A stretch of DNA of 64,000 nt from positions 186,001 through 250,000 of the forward strand of contig FQWG01000002.1 of NCBI GenBank assembly GCA_900129595.1, read 5' to 3'. A model generated the notes under the pieces. That model had not been told where the DNA came from. It saw only the letters and a program-made list of their open reading frames with translations, and did no database searches. The position numbers and the translations under genes are program-made. The DNA is from Flavobacterium frigidimaris (lineage in GTDB: Bacteria > Bacteroidota > Bacteroidia > Flavobacteriales > Flavobacteriaceae). Within the stretch, counting starts at the first letter, position 1. Every line of letters begins with the position of its first letter. Of this stretch, positions 1 to 7,537 are shown in pieces.

Positions 1-474
1 ATTTGTTGGTGTTTCAGCGTATAAAATTTTGGTATTGGGTTTAATAAAACTCTCAATCGTTTCCGGTTTATTAATGTCAAAATACGTTGTTTCGATATTC
101 CATTTTGGAAAATAAGTCATAAACAACGCGTGTGTAGATCCAAAAACGCTTCCTGCAGAAACAATATGATCTCCTGATTCCAGCAATGCTGCAAAAGTCG
201 AATATATCGCAGCCATTCCGGTTGCAAAAGCATAACCAGATTCAGCACCTTCCATAGCACAAACTTTATCTACAAACTCGGTTGTATTCGGGTTGCTGAA
301 ACGGGAATAAATATTACGTACTTTTTCTTCTGTAAAAGAAGCTCTCATATCCTCTGCATCCTCAAATACAAAACTTGATGATAAATATAATGGAGTAGAA
401 TGTTCCTGAAATTGGGTTTTTTCTAAATGTGTTCTTATGGCTAAAGTTTCAAAGCCAAATTCTTCTTCGTTCAT
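1..474 (-). CDS. MetZ-like PLP-dependent homoserine sulfhydrylase (N-terminal part)
   Basis: This gene runs off the left edge, so only the first 158 codons are present and the C-terminal part is missing. It starts at ATG 474 and reads MNEEEFGFETLAIRTH. The motifs YSRFSNPNT and GAESGYAFATGMAAI, followed by a GDHIV segment, are typical of the Cys/Met-metabolism PLP enzymes (cystathionine gamma-synthase, O-succinyl- or O-acetylhomoserine sulfhydrylase). The PLP-binding lysine lies outside the window. It is the last visible gene of the metX-thrA operon, 150 nt after the OsmC gene, which fits a step converting activated homoserine to homocysteine or cystathionine. The exact substrate cannot be decided from the sequence. 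It is distinct from MetY at 7538-8842. Confidence 0.85.
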   Translation of the reverse strand, partial: MNEEEFGFETLAIRTHLEKTQFQEHSTPLYLSSSFVFEDAEDMRASFTEEKVRNIYSRFSNPNTTEFVDKVCAMEGAESGYAFATGMAAIYSTFAALLESGDHIVSAGSVFGSTHALFMTYFPKWNIETTYFDINKPETIESFIKPNTKILYAETPTN

Positions 475-495
475 TGTGTGTTTTTTTGTTTTTTT

Positions 496-513
496 GTTTC
501 AGGTTTCAAGTTT
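496..513. repeat. 18-bp intergenic repeat shared with 47094-47111
   Basis: The word gtttcaggtttcaagttt occurs here between the MetZ-like and OsmC genes and again, identically, between fbaA and accD. Both copies are noncoding. It looks like a low-complexity dispersed intergenic word rather than a mobile element. Confidence 0.5.
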
Positions 514-624
514 TGCGTCTTACGGTTAGCAAAAACAAAACTTAAAATCTAAACTAAAACGAGTCAATGTCATTTATACCCGATCTGAGCATTATCTAAT
601 TCTCAAATTGACTCATTTTCTAAT

Positions 625-1050
625 TTATAATTCTTCGTTGTTCAGAACAACTTTATACTTTATTGTAGCCGTTGGCTCAACCGTTTTGGCTACTGAACAA
701 TATTTTTCGAAAGAAAGCTGTGCTGCTTTTTTTGCCTTTTCCGGATTGATGTCACCTTCTAAATAAAAAACCACATTGATTTCTTTAAAAGGTGTTGCCT
801 CTCCAACTTTTACGCGTTCTCCTTCTACCTCAGCATTAAATGCCTTTATTTCCTGACGTTGTTTCTTTAATATCGAAATCATATCAATCGCGCTGCATCC
901 CGCAACACCCATTAACACCAATTCCATTGGACTTGCACCTAAATCGCTTCCGCCAAATTCGGCTCTGCTATCAACATCAACTACATGTCCACGTTCATTT
1001 TTGAGTTTAAAATGAAACGCGTCGTTTACTCTGTTTAAGGTTACTTTCAT
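625..1050 (-). CDS. OsmC family protein
   Basis: This 141-residue protein has the OsmC/Ohr fold signature: an N-terminal beta region, then MGVAGCSAIDMI with Cys52 and, near the C-terminus, EKYCSVAKT with Cys118. In the family these two cysteines form the peroxidatic/resolving pair that reduces organic hydroperoxides. The protein is closest in layout to the YhfA-like OsmC subgroup, whose substrate is not defined. It is cytoplasmic, with no signal peptide. It sits 18 nt downstream of the small exported protein and upstream of the MetZ-like gene, so it is probably co-transcribed with metX and thrA. That hints at a thiol or sulfur role, but this is inference only. Confidence 0.85.
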   Translation of the reverse strand: MKVTLNRVNDAFHFKLKNERGHVVDVDSRAEFGGSDLGASPMELVLMGVAGCSAIDMISILKKQRQEIKAFNAEVEGERVKVGEATPFKEINVVFYLEGDINPEKAKKAAQLSFEKYCSVAKTVEPTATIKYKVVLNNEEL

Positions 1051-1068
1051 GTTTTTTGTTTTCCTAAG

Positions 1069-1626
1069 TTATTTGTCTTTTTTGTCTAATTTATTCCAAT
1101 ATTCTAAAACCTGCTTTTTAGATGCTGCATCTAAAGATTTAAAATTAGGAGAAAATTTATCTGTTTTAAAATCATCAGAAACACTTGATTCAATCGTGTA
1201 AAATTGATCTTTTTGCGAAAAAATCAAATGAACGGACTGCTGTTTGAAATCTGAATCATATAATCCGTAAATAAAAAGAGCATCAACACTCTTGTCTTTA
1301 TTATAATCACCAAAAGCTTTTCTGCTTCCCCAGGCCGAAATGATTCCGTTATGATTGACTTCAAGAATAGATTTTACGATCCATTTATCATTGACTTTTG
1401 TAAACCGCTGAAAATACATTTTATCAGGATTCGCATTTTTTTCAATCTTCGAAAAAATAAATACATTATCCTCATTTCCAACAGCACTCACTTCGTCTAT
1501 CTGAATCGCTCTAATTCCTTTATAAGGAAAAACATCTTGCGTATAACTGTCTTTATTTCTAATAACGTTAGAAATCTGAGCAGTAATAATATTCGAGAAC
1601 AGTAATAAAATCAGTAATTTTTTCAT
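1069..1626 (-). CDS. Small exported protein of unknown function
   Basis: I do not recognise this 185-residue protein. It starts MKKLLILLLFSNIITAQ, a clear Sec signal peptide with likely cleavage after TAQ, so it is probably periplasmic or surface exposed. The remainder is a soluble mixed alpha/beta sequence with the stretch AFGDYNKDKSVDALFIYG, which resembles a single FG-GAP or calcium-binding-type DxNxD turn. There are no cysteines for disulfides or a lipobox. It lies between thrA (25 nt upstream) and the OsmC gene (18 nt downstream), so it appears to be a passenger of the methionine/threonine operon, although nothing in it suggests amino-acid metabolism. Confidence 0.7.
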   Translation of the reverse strand: MKKLLILLLFSNIITAQISNVIRNKDSYTQDVFPYKGIRAIQIDEVSAVGNEDNVFIFSKIEKNANPDKMYFQRFTKVNDKWIVKSILEVNHNGIISAWGSRKAFGDYNKDKSVDALFIYGLYDSDFKQQSVHLIFSQKDQFYTIESSVSDDFKTDKFSPNFKSLDAASKKQVLEYWNKLDKKDK

Positions 1627-1651
1627 TCTTTAAATCTTGATTAATTGATTT

Positions 1652-4066
1652 TTACCCTTTATCTGACAATCTCAATATATCTCCAAAAACTCCTCTTGCC
1701 GTTACCGCAGAACCTGCTCCTGCACCTTGTATTACGATTGGCCTGTCTCCGTAAGATTCTGTATAAATTTCGAAGAAAGAATCAGATCCTTTTAATCCTC
1801 CTAAAGCAGTATCTGAAGGAACCGAAACTAATTTTACTTCCAGTATTCCTTTGTCATTTTGTAAATCTCCGGACAATTCACCAATGTATCTTAATACATG
1901 ATTAGGCTTTTGATCTGCTTTTATTTTATCGTAAATCGGGTCGAATTCTTTTAGTTTCGTTAAGAAATCAGATACGTTTCCTTCACGTAAATGTTCCGGA
2001 ATTAAATTCTGAATTGAAATTTCCTCAAACTCATTCTGCAAATCTAATTCTCTGGCTAAAATCAATAATTTTCTTCCCACATCATTTCCGCATAAATCCT
2101 CACGCGGATCCGGTTCTGTGTATCCGTTGTCAATTGCTTCTTGCAGGATCTCACTAAACGGAGCATCTTTTGCAGAGAAATTATTGAATAAATAACTTAA
2201 TGTTCCTGAGAAAACTCCTTTTATTTTTGTGATGTTTTCGCCCGAAAGGTGCAATAATTTTATCGTGTCAATCAATGGTAAACCTGCACCAACATTAGTT
2301 TCGTATAAATAATTTTTCTGATTTTCTGCTAAAGATTTTCTCAGTTCTTTATAAAAACCGTAGCTTAATGTGTTGGCCACTTTATTAGATGAAATCAAGT
2401 CGAAACTGCTCTCAATCAAAGAAATATAATTTTCTACGAAAGTGGCACTTGCTGTATTATCTATCGCAATTAAATTTTCTAAATGATGTTGGTTCGCATA
2501 AGCAATCACATCATTGATGGTATATTCAAGACCGTCTTTCTGAATGTCATTTTTCCAGCTTGAAGTTACGCCATTTTTGTTTAAAAGCACTTTTTTAGAA
2601 TTTGCAATTGCGAAAACATTCAATTTAATGTCTTTACGTTTTTCGATTGCAGCAGCCGATTCTAAAATCTGATTGATTAAAGTTCCTCCCACTAATCCGT
2701 GACCGAAAATGGCAATATTGATTTTCTTGGAAACTCCAAAAATCTCCCCGTGAATTACATTTAACGCTTTATTAAGTTCTGATTTTTTAACGACCAAACT
2801 CACGTTTTTACCCGTAACGGTATTGTTAAACAAAATTGGAACAATTTTATTCTTGATTAACGCAGTATAAGGTTTATGAAAAGTGCTTAAATCCTGACCA
2901 ATAATCGAAATAACCGAAACATTATCTGTTACCGTAATCTGGTTTACATCTTTAGAATAAAAATCATTTTCGAACTCTTTTTCTAATTCGATCATGGCCG
3001 TAGTTGCTTTATCTGTAGCCACAACCAATCCGATTCCTCTTTCTGAAGAACCTTGCGAAATGATGCTTACACTGATATTATGATCGCCCATTACTTTAAA
3101 AATTCTGGCATCAACACCCGATTTCCCAAGCAATCCGCGCCCTTCAAGATTTACTAATGACAGATTCTCTAAAACCGAAAGGGTTTTGATTCCTTCTTTA
3201 GCTGAATCTGAAGTGATTAACGTTCCGCGATTTTCGTGATTGAATGTATTTAAAATACGAAGCGGGATATTTTTTTCCAGTAAAGGAATTATCGTTTTGG
3301 CATGCAGAATTGTTGCGCCAAAATTCGCTAATTCGTTCGCTTCATTAAAAGATAAAAATTCGATTTTTTTAGCATCAGCCACCAAATCAGGATTTGCCGT
3401 ATAAATTCCGTCAACGTGGGTGAAGTTCTGAAGTTCTTCGGCATTTAAATAATTAGCAATTAATGATGCTGTATAATTACTTCCGTTTCTGCCTAAAGTT
3501 GTTGTATCATTATTATTATTTGAACCAATAAAACCGGTCACGATATTTACGGTTGAACCGTTATGCTCTTTGAAATAATTGATGACATTTTTCTTCGAAA
3601 GCTGCTCTAAAGGCTGTGCATCACCAAATTTTGAATCGGTTTTGAGCAATTCTCTTGAATCAACGAAATTAGCCGGAACTCCTTTTTCTTTTAATATGGC
3701 GGTTAATAATTTAGCTGAAAGCAATTCGCCTTTAGACAAAATCTGATCTTTGATTTTATTGCTGTAATCTCCAATTAAACTAACGCCTTCAAAAAGTTTC
3801 TCTAAAACATTAAATTCTTCAGATAAATCTACTTGTGGGTAATCAGATACCTGATAGGTTTTAAAATTCTCAAATAATGGTTTGTAATTTCCATTTTTAG
3901 CGGCAAGTTTCAAAATGTAATCCAATTCATCTGTTGCGTTTCCGCGAGCCGAAACAACAACAGCAATTTGCTCTCCCTGCTTTACTTTATCCGAAATGAT
4001 TGAAACTACTTTGTTAAGTCCTTCTCCGTTTGATAACGATTTGCCTCCAAATTTTAATATTTTCAT
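1652..4066 (-). CDS. thrA: Bifunctional aspartate kinase / homoserine dehydrogenase I
   Basis: This 804-residue fusion catalyses the first and third steps of the aspartate pathway: phosphorylation of aspartate, and reduction of aspartate semialdehyde to homoserine. The kinase half begins with the MKILKFGGKSL motif. Central ACT-type regulatory segments follow (around GVDARIFKVMGDHNISVSIISQ). The dehydrogenase half starts near residue 460 with the nucleotide-binding stretch IFGHGLVGG and contains GVFSGTLSY, the catalytic GYTEPDPREDL and NDVGRK segments and a C-terminal GAGAG. Length matches E. coli ThrA. It starts one base after the metX stop codon, so translation is probably coupled; together they make O-acetylhomoserine. 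The upstream SAM-I riboswitch should control both genes. Confidence 0.97.
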   Translation of the reverse strand: MKILKFGGKSLSNGEGLNKVVSIISDKVKQGEQIAVVVSARGNATDELDYILKLAAKNGNYKPLFENFKTYQVSDYPQVDLSEEFNVLEKLFEGVSLIGDYSNKIKDQILSKGELLSAKLLTAILKEKGVPANFVDSRELLKTDSKFGDAQPLEQLSKKNVINYFKEHNGSTVNIVTGFIGSNNNNDTTTLGRNGSNYTASLIANYLNAEELQNFTHVDGIYTANPDLVADAKKIEFLSFNEANELANFGATILHAKTIIPLLEKNIPLRILNTFNHENRGTLITSDSAKEGIKTLSVLENLSLVNLEGRGLLGKSGVDARIFKVMGDHNISVSIISQGSSERGIGLVVATDKATTAMIELEKEFENDFYSKDVNQITVTDNVSVISIIGQDLSTFHKPYTALIKNKIVPILFNNTVTGKNVSLVVKKSELNKALNVIHGEIFGVSKKINIAIFGHGLVGGTLINQILESAAAIEKRKDIKLNVFAIANSKKVLLNKNGVTSSWKNDIQKDGLEYTINDVIAYANQHHLENLIAIDNTASATFVENYISLIESSFDLISSNKVANTLSYGFYKELRKSLAENQKNYLYETNVGAGLPLIDTIKLLHLSGENITKIKGVFSGTLSYLFNNFSAKDAPFSEILQEAIDNGYTEPDPREDLCGNDVGRKLLILARELDLQNEFEEISIQNLIPEHLREGNVSDFLTKLKEFDPIYDKIKADQKPNHVLRYIGELSGDLQNDKGILEVKLVSVPSDTALGGLKGSDSFFEIYTESYGDRPIVIQGAGAGSAVTARGVFGDILRLSDKG

Positions 4067-4067
4067 T

Positions 4068-5057
4068 TTATTTTTCTATTGTTTCTGCCTTAAAAATATC
4101 GGCAAGTAAATGATCTAATTGTTTGTACTCGATTAAAAAAGCGTCATGTCCGTGAACCGAATCTATTTCGCTGTAAAAAACATTGTCTTTAAACTTCTTT
4201 AATTCCTGAAAAGTTTCGCGATTTTCTTTTGGTGTAAAAAACAAATCAGAATTGATTCCGATAATATGAATCGCTGCATTTGTTCTGGACAATAACGTTT
4301 CGAAATTCTCACTATTTCTTGTAATATCTATGGTTTTAAGCAATTGGTTCATCAATTTATACGATGCCAATTGGTATCTCTTTTGCAATTTTTGGCCGTG
4401 ATGTGCTAACCAGCTTTCTATATTAAAAATAGAGAGGTCATTATTGATCGTGCGTTGAAATTTTTCTTTGAATGATTCAGGAGAGCGGTAACACAACATC
4501 GCATGAATTCTGGCATCTTCTATAGGTTTTGAAGAATTGTTGAGAATTTGCTCTTGTAAATAACAATTCGCAATCATCCAGTCTGTCGATTTCCAGTCTG
4601 TTGCTATCGGAATTAAGTTTTGGGTAATGTTGGGCTCTAATGCGAGTATTTCCCAGGCAATTCCGCCGCCAACAGAGCCTCCGATGATGGTGTGTACTTG
4701 TGAAATATTGAAAGCTTCTAAACCTTTTATAAATATTCTGGCAATATCTCTTGTGGTAAAGTCCTGATAATTTTCTATTAAAAACGAATTATTCCCGTTA
4801 CCAGGAACATCAAATGCCAATACGGTATATCTTTGGGTATCGATCGTTTTTTCGTCACCAATAAGGTCATTCCACCAGCCATTCTCACCCGTAACCTGAG
4901 CATTTCCGGTCAAAGCATGATTGACCAAAACGATAGGCGCGCTATACAGTGGTAAGCCAGAAAGGGTAAAACTTAATGGTAATGAAGGATATGATGCACC
5001 ACTTTCTGTGATGAATTCCTGAATTATAATGGGACTTGGTATATTTTCCAATTTCAA
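4068..5057 (-). CDS. metX: Homoserine O-acetyltransferase, MetX-type alpha/beta hydrolase fold
   Basis: The 329-residue protein has the alpha/beta-hydrolase layout of MetX: an early VLVNHALTGNAQ segment, the nucleophile elbow GGSVGGGIAWE, a late aspartate in GINSDLFFTP and a histidine in SVHGHDAFL. It transfers acetyl from acetyl-CoA to homoserine, giving the acceptor used by MetY or the MetZ-like enzyme. It is a little shorter than the usual 350-380 residues. Homoserine acetyl- and succinyltransferase activities cannot be separated with certainty by sequence alone; acetyl is the usual one for this fold. The ATG at 5057 follows the SAM-I riboswitch by about 70 nt. It is the first gene of the operon with thrA. 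Confidence 0.93.
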   Translation of the reverse strand: MKLENIPSPIIIQEFITESGASYPSLPLSFTLSGLPLYSAPIVLVNHALTGNAQVTGENGWWNDLIGDEKTIDTQRYTVLAFDVPGNGNNSFLIENYQDFTTRDIARIFIKGLEAFNISQVHTIIGGSVGGGIAWEILALEPNITQNLIPIATDWKSTDWMIANCYLQEQILNNSSKPIEDARIHAMLCYRSPESFKEKFQRTINNDLSIFNIESWLAHHGQKLQKRYQLASYKLMNQLLKTIDITRNSENFETLLSRTNAAIHIIGINSDLFFTPKENRETFQELKKFKDNVFYSEIDSVHGHDAFLIEYKQLDHLLADIFKAETIEK

Positions 5058-5129
5058 ATCTTTTTATTTTTGATTTGTATGTGGAAATATTAGAAAGAAA
5101 GTACTAGAGTGAAACTAGAAAATTCTTGT

Positions 5130-5236
5130 TGTTATCTTTCCACGTTTGGGCGTGGTAGAATGCAGCACCTTCTTCGATTTAACGAAGGGTTGCTAAGGAT
5201 TCATCGGGTCTAATCCCTCGTCCTTTCTTTATAACA
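5130..5236 (-). ncRNA. SAM-I (S-box) riboswitch upstream of metX
   Basis: Read on the minus strand, the closing stem P1 pairs TGTTAT (5236-5231) with ATAACA (5135-5130). Inside are the S-box landmarks GACGAGGGAT, the kink-turn stretch GACCCGATGAATCC, TTAGCAACC, a P3 hairpin CTTCG/CGAAG, AAGGTGCT, and a P4 hairpin CCACG/CGTGG. The landmark order and spacing match SAM-I. No strong intrinsic terminator lies in the 72 nt before metX, so the output may be translational or use another mechanism. High SAM should lower metX-thrA expression. Confidence 0.95.
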
Positions 5237-5264
5237 TTTCAATACGTTTTTGAACTTAAAGGTG

Positions 5265-5296
5265 CAAATTAACTACTAATTTCTTAAACAAACAAA
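5265..5296 (-). promoter_or_regulatory. Promoter for the metX operon
   Basis: On the minus strand a TTTG (5296-5293) is followed after 20 nt by TTAATTTG (5272-5265), one mismatch from the Bacteroidota -7 box TAnnTTTG. The predicted start falls about 20 nt before the riboswitch P1 stem, which gives metX its own promoter separate from the attenuator upstream. Confidence 0.6.
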
Positions 5297-5425
5297 TTTT
5301 ATCGAAACTGATTGATCAATTTCTTAAATATAATTCAAACAAAAACTATTGTACGCAAAAAATTACCGAACATTTTGCCCAGTAAAATTAAGCAGGTATT
5401 CCCCTATTTTATGATACTTTTTGAT

Positions 5426-5629
5426 TTAGATAAAAAGTGTTTCATTTTCTTTTGAGTACATCAAAAACAATAATGAGTTTGGCTCTTTTTTCTCTGCTGC
5501 CTTATCTGCTTCCGTGATTCCAAATCTAGGATGAACTAATTCATTTATTGGCGGCGGCGGATTGTTTCTTCTTGCTCTTAAGTTTTTCAATGTAGAAAAA
5601 GTCTTTGTTATGTAGTTTAATTTGCTCAT
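5426..5629 (-). CDS. 67-residue protein of unknown function, paralogue of 8903-9100
   Basis: The family is unknown to me. The protein begins MSKLNYITKTF, has a proline-rich middle (NNPPPPINEL) and ends with NSLLFLMYSKENETLFI. The second small protein of this window (8903-9100) starts MKTLNSIAIEY and ends with SLLFYMYDLEEEAENLLF, so both share an MxxLNxI start and an SLLFxMY tail with acidic residues and a final hydrophobic pair. Each lies directly downstream of a Met/Cys leader and terminator. That repeated context supports it being a real gene. It has no signal peptide, membrane segment or cysteine. It could be a regulator or small partner of sulfur enzymes, but this is speculative. The metX promoter lies downstream of it. 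Confidence 0.65.
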   Translation of the reverse strand: MSKLNYITKTFSTLKNLRARRNNPPPPINELVHPRFGITEADKAAEKKEPNSLLFLMYSKENETLFI

Positions 5630-5708
5630 GATATTTAAGTTTATGTTAGTTTGCGTTTTTTAATCTTTATTATTTGTTTAATTTTTTGTTATGGCAACCA
5701 AATGGAAT

Positions 5709-5745
5709 AAAAAAACCCTTTTGGATTTGAATACCAAAAGGGTTT
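5709..5745 (-). terminator. Intrinsic terminator of attenuator A
   Basis: On the minus strand, a perfect 12-bp stem AAACCCTTTTGG / CCAAAAGGGTTT with a 9-nt loop runs straight into seven U residues (A at 5709-5715 on the plus strand). It lies between the leader ORF at 5778-5879 and the 67-residue gene, so it would stop transcription before that gene. Confidence 0.9.
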
Positions 5746-5768
5746 AAGTTTTATACAACTTATATATA

Positions 5769-5776
5769 CTTTTAGT
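5769..5776 (-). promoter_or_regulatory. Putative antiterminator segment of attenuator A
   Basis: ACTAAAAG on the minus strand begins one base after the leader stop codon and can pair over 8 positions (one G-U) with CTTTTGGT (plus strand 5733-5740), which includes the upper 5' arm of the terminator. Pairing would break the terminator hairpin. A ribosome sitting on the leader stop codon would cover this segment. Confidence 0.65.
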
Positions 5777-5777
5777 A

Positions 5778-5879
5778 TCAACAGACGCGTACACAAATAC
5801 GTGCGACATTAAACATCTTATTCATCTGTAGGGACTTATTCATCTGTGATTTACTTGCTATTTTAAAAAATTCCTGCAT
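5778..5879 (-). CDS. Met/Cys-containing leader peptide A (33 aa)
   Basis: This is a short ORF of 33 codons, ATG at 5877-5879 and TGA at 5778-5780. It contains Met at 1, 13, 19 and 22 and Cys at 29 and 33, and ends ARICVRVC. An in-frame hexapeptide is duplicated (QMNKSL then QMNKMF), from a 13-bp direct repeat at 5817-5829 and 5835-5847. It ends two bases before the antiterminator segment and 32 nt before the terminator. Its likely role is cis regulation: slow translation at Met or Cys codons would allow read-through into the downstream 67-residue gene and perhaps on to metX. Translation is inferred, not shown. Confidence 0.65.
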   Translation of the reverse strand: MQEFFKIASKSQMNKSLQMNKMFNVARICVRVC

Positions 5880-6006
5880 TTTTTTTATTTTATAAACTTC
5901 TCGAAACTATTGAATATTTTTACTTTATTCTTCTTTTCATTTAAATCAATAAGAAATAAAGTCATTCCACTTTTGTTCCAATCGACATAACTATTACTTA
6001 GAATTG

Positions 6007-6041
6007 CAAATCTACTTTTGGTAGTTTTGAGGTATTACAAA
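6007..6041 (-). promoter_or_regulatory. Promoter for attenuator A
   Basis: Minus-strand TTTG (6041-6038), 23-nt spacer, then TAGATTTG (6014-6007), a perfect TAnnTTTG box. The predicted transcript begins about 120 nt before the leader ORF. The rest of 5880-6240 shows no other recognisable feature. Confidence 0.6.
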
Positions 6042-6241
6042 TGTGCGAATATTTTTTCAATTACACAAGTGAAAATCAGCAAATTAATCTTAAAAAACGT
6101 TAAAAAACATCTTTTTATCGTTAAAAAACATCTTACAAATTTAAGATTTCAAAAAAACAATGTAAAAACTTACAAAAATATTACTAATGAATTTTCCTGT
6201 TTCATTATATCAAAGAACAACTAACTACTATTTGAAACCAC

Positions 6242-7330
6242 TTACAGCCAAACTGCTTCTTTATTTTTAATTTTCTCAGCGACTTTCAGAATGTCAGTTA
6301 TTATCCCTCTTGAAATAGCTTGTTTACATGCTGAAGCACTTTGAATCGCGATTGGAACATCTGCGTAAGATTGTGTATAAATTTCAAAAATGGTATCTGA
6401 TCCTTTTAGCTGACCAATGGCTGACCAAACCGGTTCTGAAACTAATTTTACTTCTAAAGTATTTTTCTGTAAATCAAATTCACCTACATATCTCAGTACA
6501 TGATTATCTGCCTGGGCTATTTTGGCAATTTTAAACGATTTATCGATCGCGTCTTTATTAAGAATTCCGTTTTTCTCCAGATGTTCTTCAGTAATAAGAG
6601 AATTAATTTTTATATCCGAAAAATCGAAATCTTTCCCTATCTCTCTCGTCAAAATCAATAGTTTTCTTGCTGTATCATTTCCGGATAAATCTTCTTTAAA
6701 AGTAGAGCGCATTAATCCGAGTAAACTTGCATCTTTTAAAAGAGAGGAGAAAGTAGCATCTTCAGTCGCGAATCTATTAAATACGTAACTCAGGTTATCT
6801 GAAAAAACGCCTCGTATTTTTGTTATTTTCTCGCCGGAATAGTACAAATCCCTTAAGGTCTGTAACACCGGAAAACCTGTATCTACTGATGTTTCGTATA
6901 AAAACTCTTTATCGTATTTTTTAAGATTTACCCTAATTTCTTTATACAAATCAATAGGCAATGTATTGGCTTTTTTATTTACCGCCACAATATTAAATCC
7001 GTTCTCGATGAGCGTATTATAATGATGAATTAACTCGTCACTTGCCGTTGCATCAACTGCGATCAAATTTTCAAATTCGTTTTCTTTGGCAAATTCAATA
7101 ATATCCTGGACTTTAAACGGAACTGCCAATTCAAGAAAATTAGTTTCCCACGCATATCCTACGCCTTCTTTCTCGAAAAAAGCTACTGTTGAATTTGTAA
7201 TTATTGGAAAGTGAAAGTCGACATTTTTACTTTCGAGAAAAAACTCCTGACTTTCTATAATTTGATTGATCAAAGTACTTCCGATATTCCCAATTCCAAA
7301 AAGGATGATATTTATTTTAAGCTTTGACAT
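6242..7330 (-). CDS. Homoserine dehydrogenase-like protein with degenerate active site
   Basis: This 362-residue protein aligns end to end with the homoserine dehydrogenase half of ThrA in this window: INIILFGIGNIGSTLINQI, ETSVDTGFP, KIRGVFSDNLSYVFN, KEDLSGNDTARKLLIL and LKGSDTIFEIYTQSY are all recognisable. Key positions differ. The catalytic GYTEPDPREDL of ThrA is GLMRSTFKEDL here, so the substrate-binding glutamate is lost. GVFSGT has become GVFSDN, and the C-terminal GAGAG is SASAC. The lysines in VNKKAN and NDTARK remain. It may be a weak enzyme, a pseudoenzyme or a regulator that binds a homoserine-like ligand. It lies 207 nt after metY on the same strand. Confidence 0.8.
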   Translation of the reverse strand: MSKLKINIILFGIGNIGSTLINQIIESQEFFLESKNVDFHFPIITNSTVAFFEKEGVGYAWETNFLELAVPFKVQDIIEFAKENEFENLIAVDATASDELIHHYNTLIENGFNIVAVNKKANTLPIDLYKEIRVNLKKYDKEFLYETSVDTGFPVLQTLRDLYYSGEKITKIRGVFSDNLSYVFNRFATEDATFSSLLKDASLLGLMRSTFKEDLSGNDTARKLLILTREIGKDFDFSDIKINSLITEEHLEKNGILNKDAIDKSFKIAKIAQADNHVLRYVGEFDLQKNTLEVKLVSEPVWSAIGQLKGSDTIFEIYTQSYADVPIAIQSASACKQAISRGIITDILKVAEKIKNKEAVWL

Positions 7331-7358
7331 AATTTTTAATTTATTGGGGGTTAATTAA

Positions 7359-7441
7359 ACCATATAAGTGATATAAGTAAACTTAAGAAAGAGCTGAAAC
7401 TTTGCACACCGCTTAATATGAACTTATATCACTTATATGGT
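7359..7441. repeat. Perfect 20-bp inverted repeat between metY and the HSD-like gene
   Basis: accatataagtgatataagt (7359-7378) is repeated in perfect reverse complement at 7422-7441, separated by 43 nt. Each arm also contains the direct word atataagt. No U-tract follows, so it is not a standard terminator. It could be an mRNA-stabilising hairpin or a dispersed extragenic element. Confidence 0.8.
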
Positions 7442-7537
7442 AAAAAAACTTTTATATTGATTAGTTTTTTATAAAAAATCACCTCTAGCAGAACTCACGC
7501 TACTAAAGGCAATTTTTCAAACAAAAAACAAAAAAAC

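Noticed and set aside
6018..6224. 68-codon plus-strand ORF
   Set aside because: Lysine/asparagine/isoleucine-rich chance frame in AT-rich DNA covering the promoter of attenuator A; no family resemblance.
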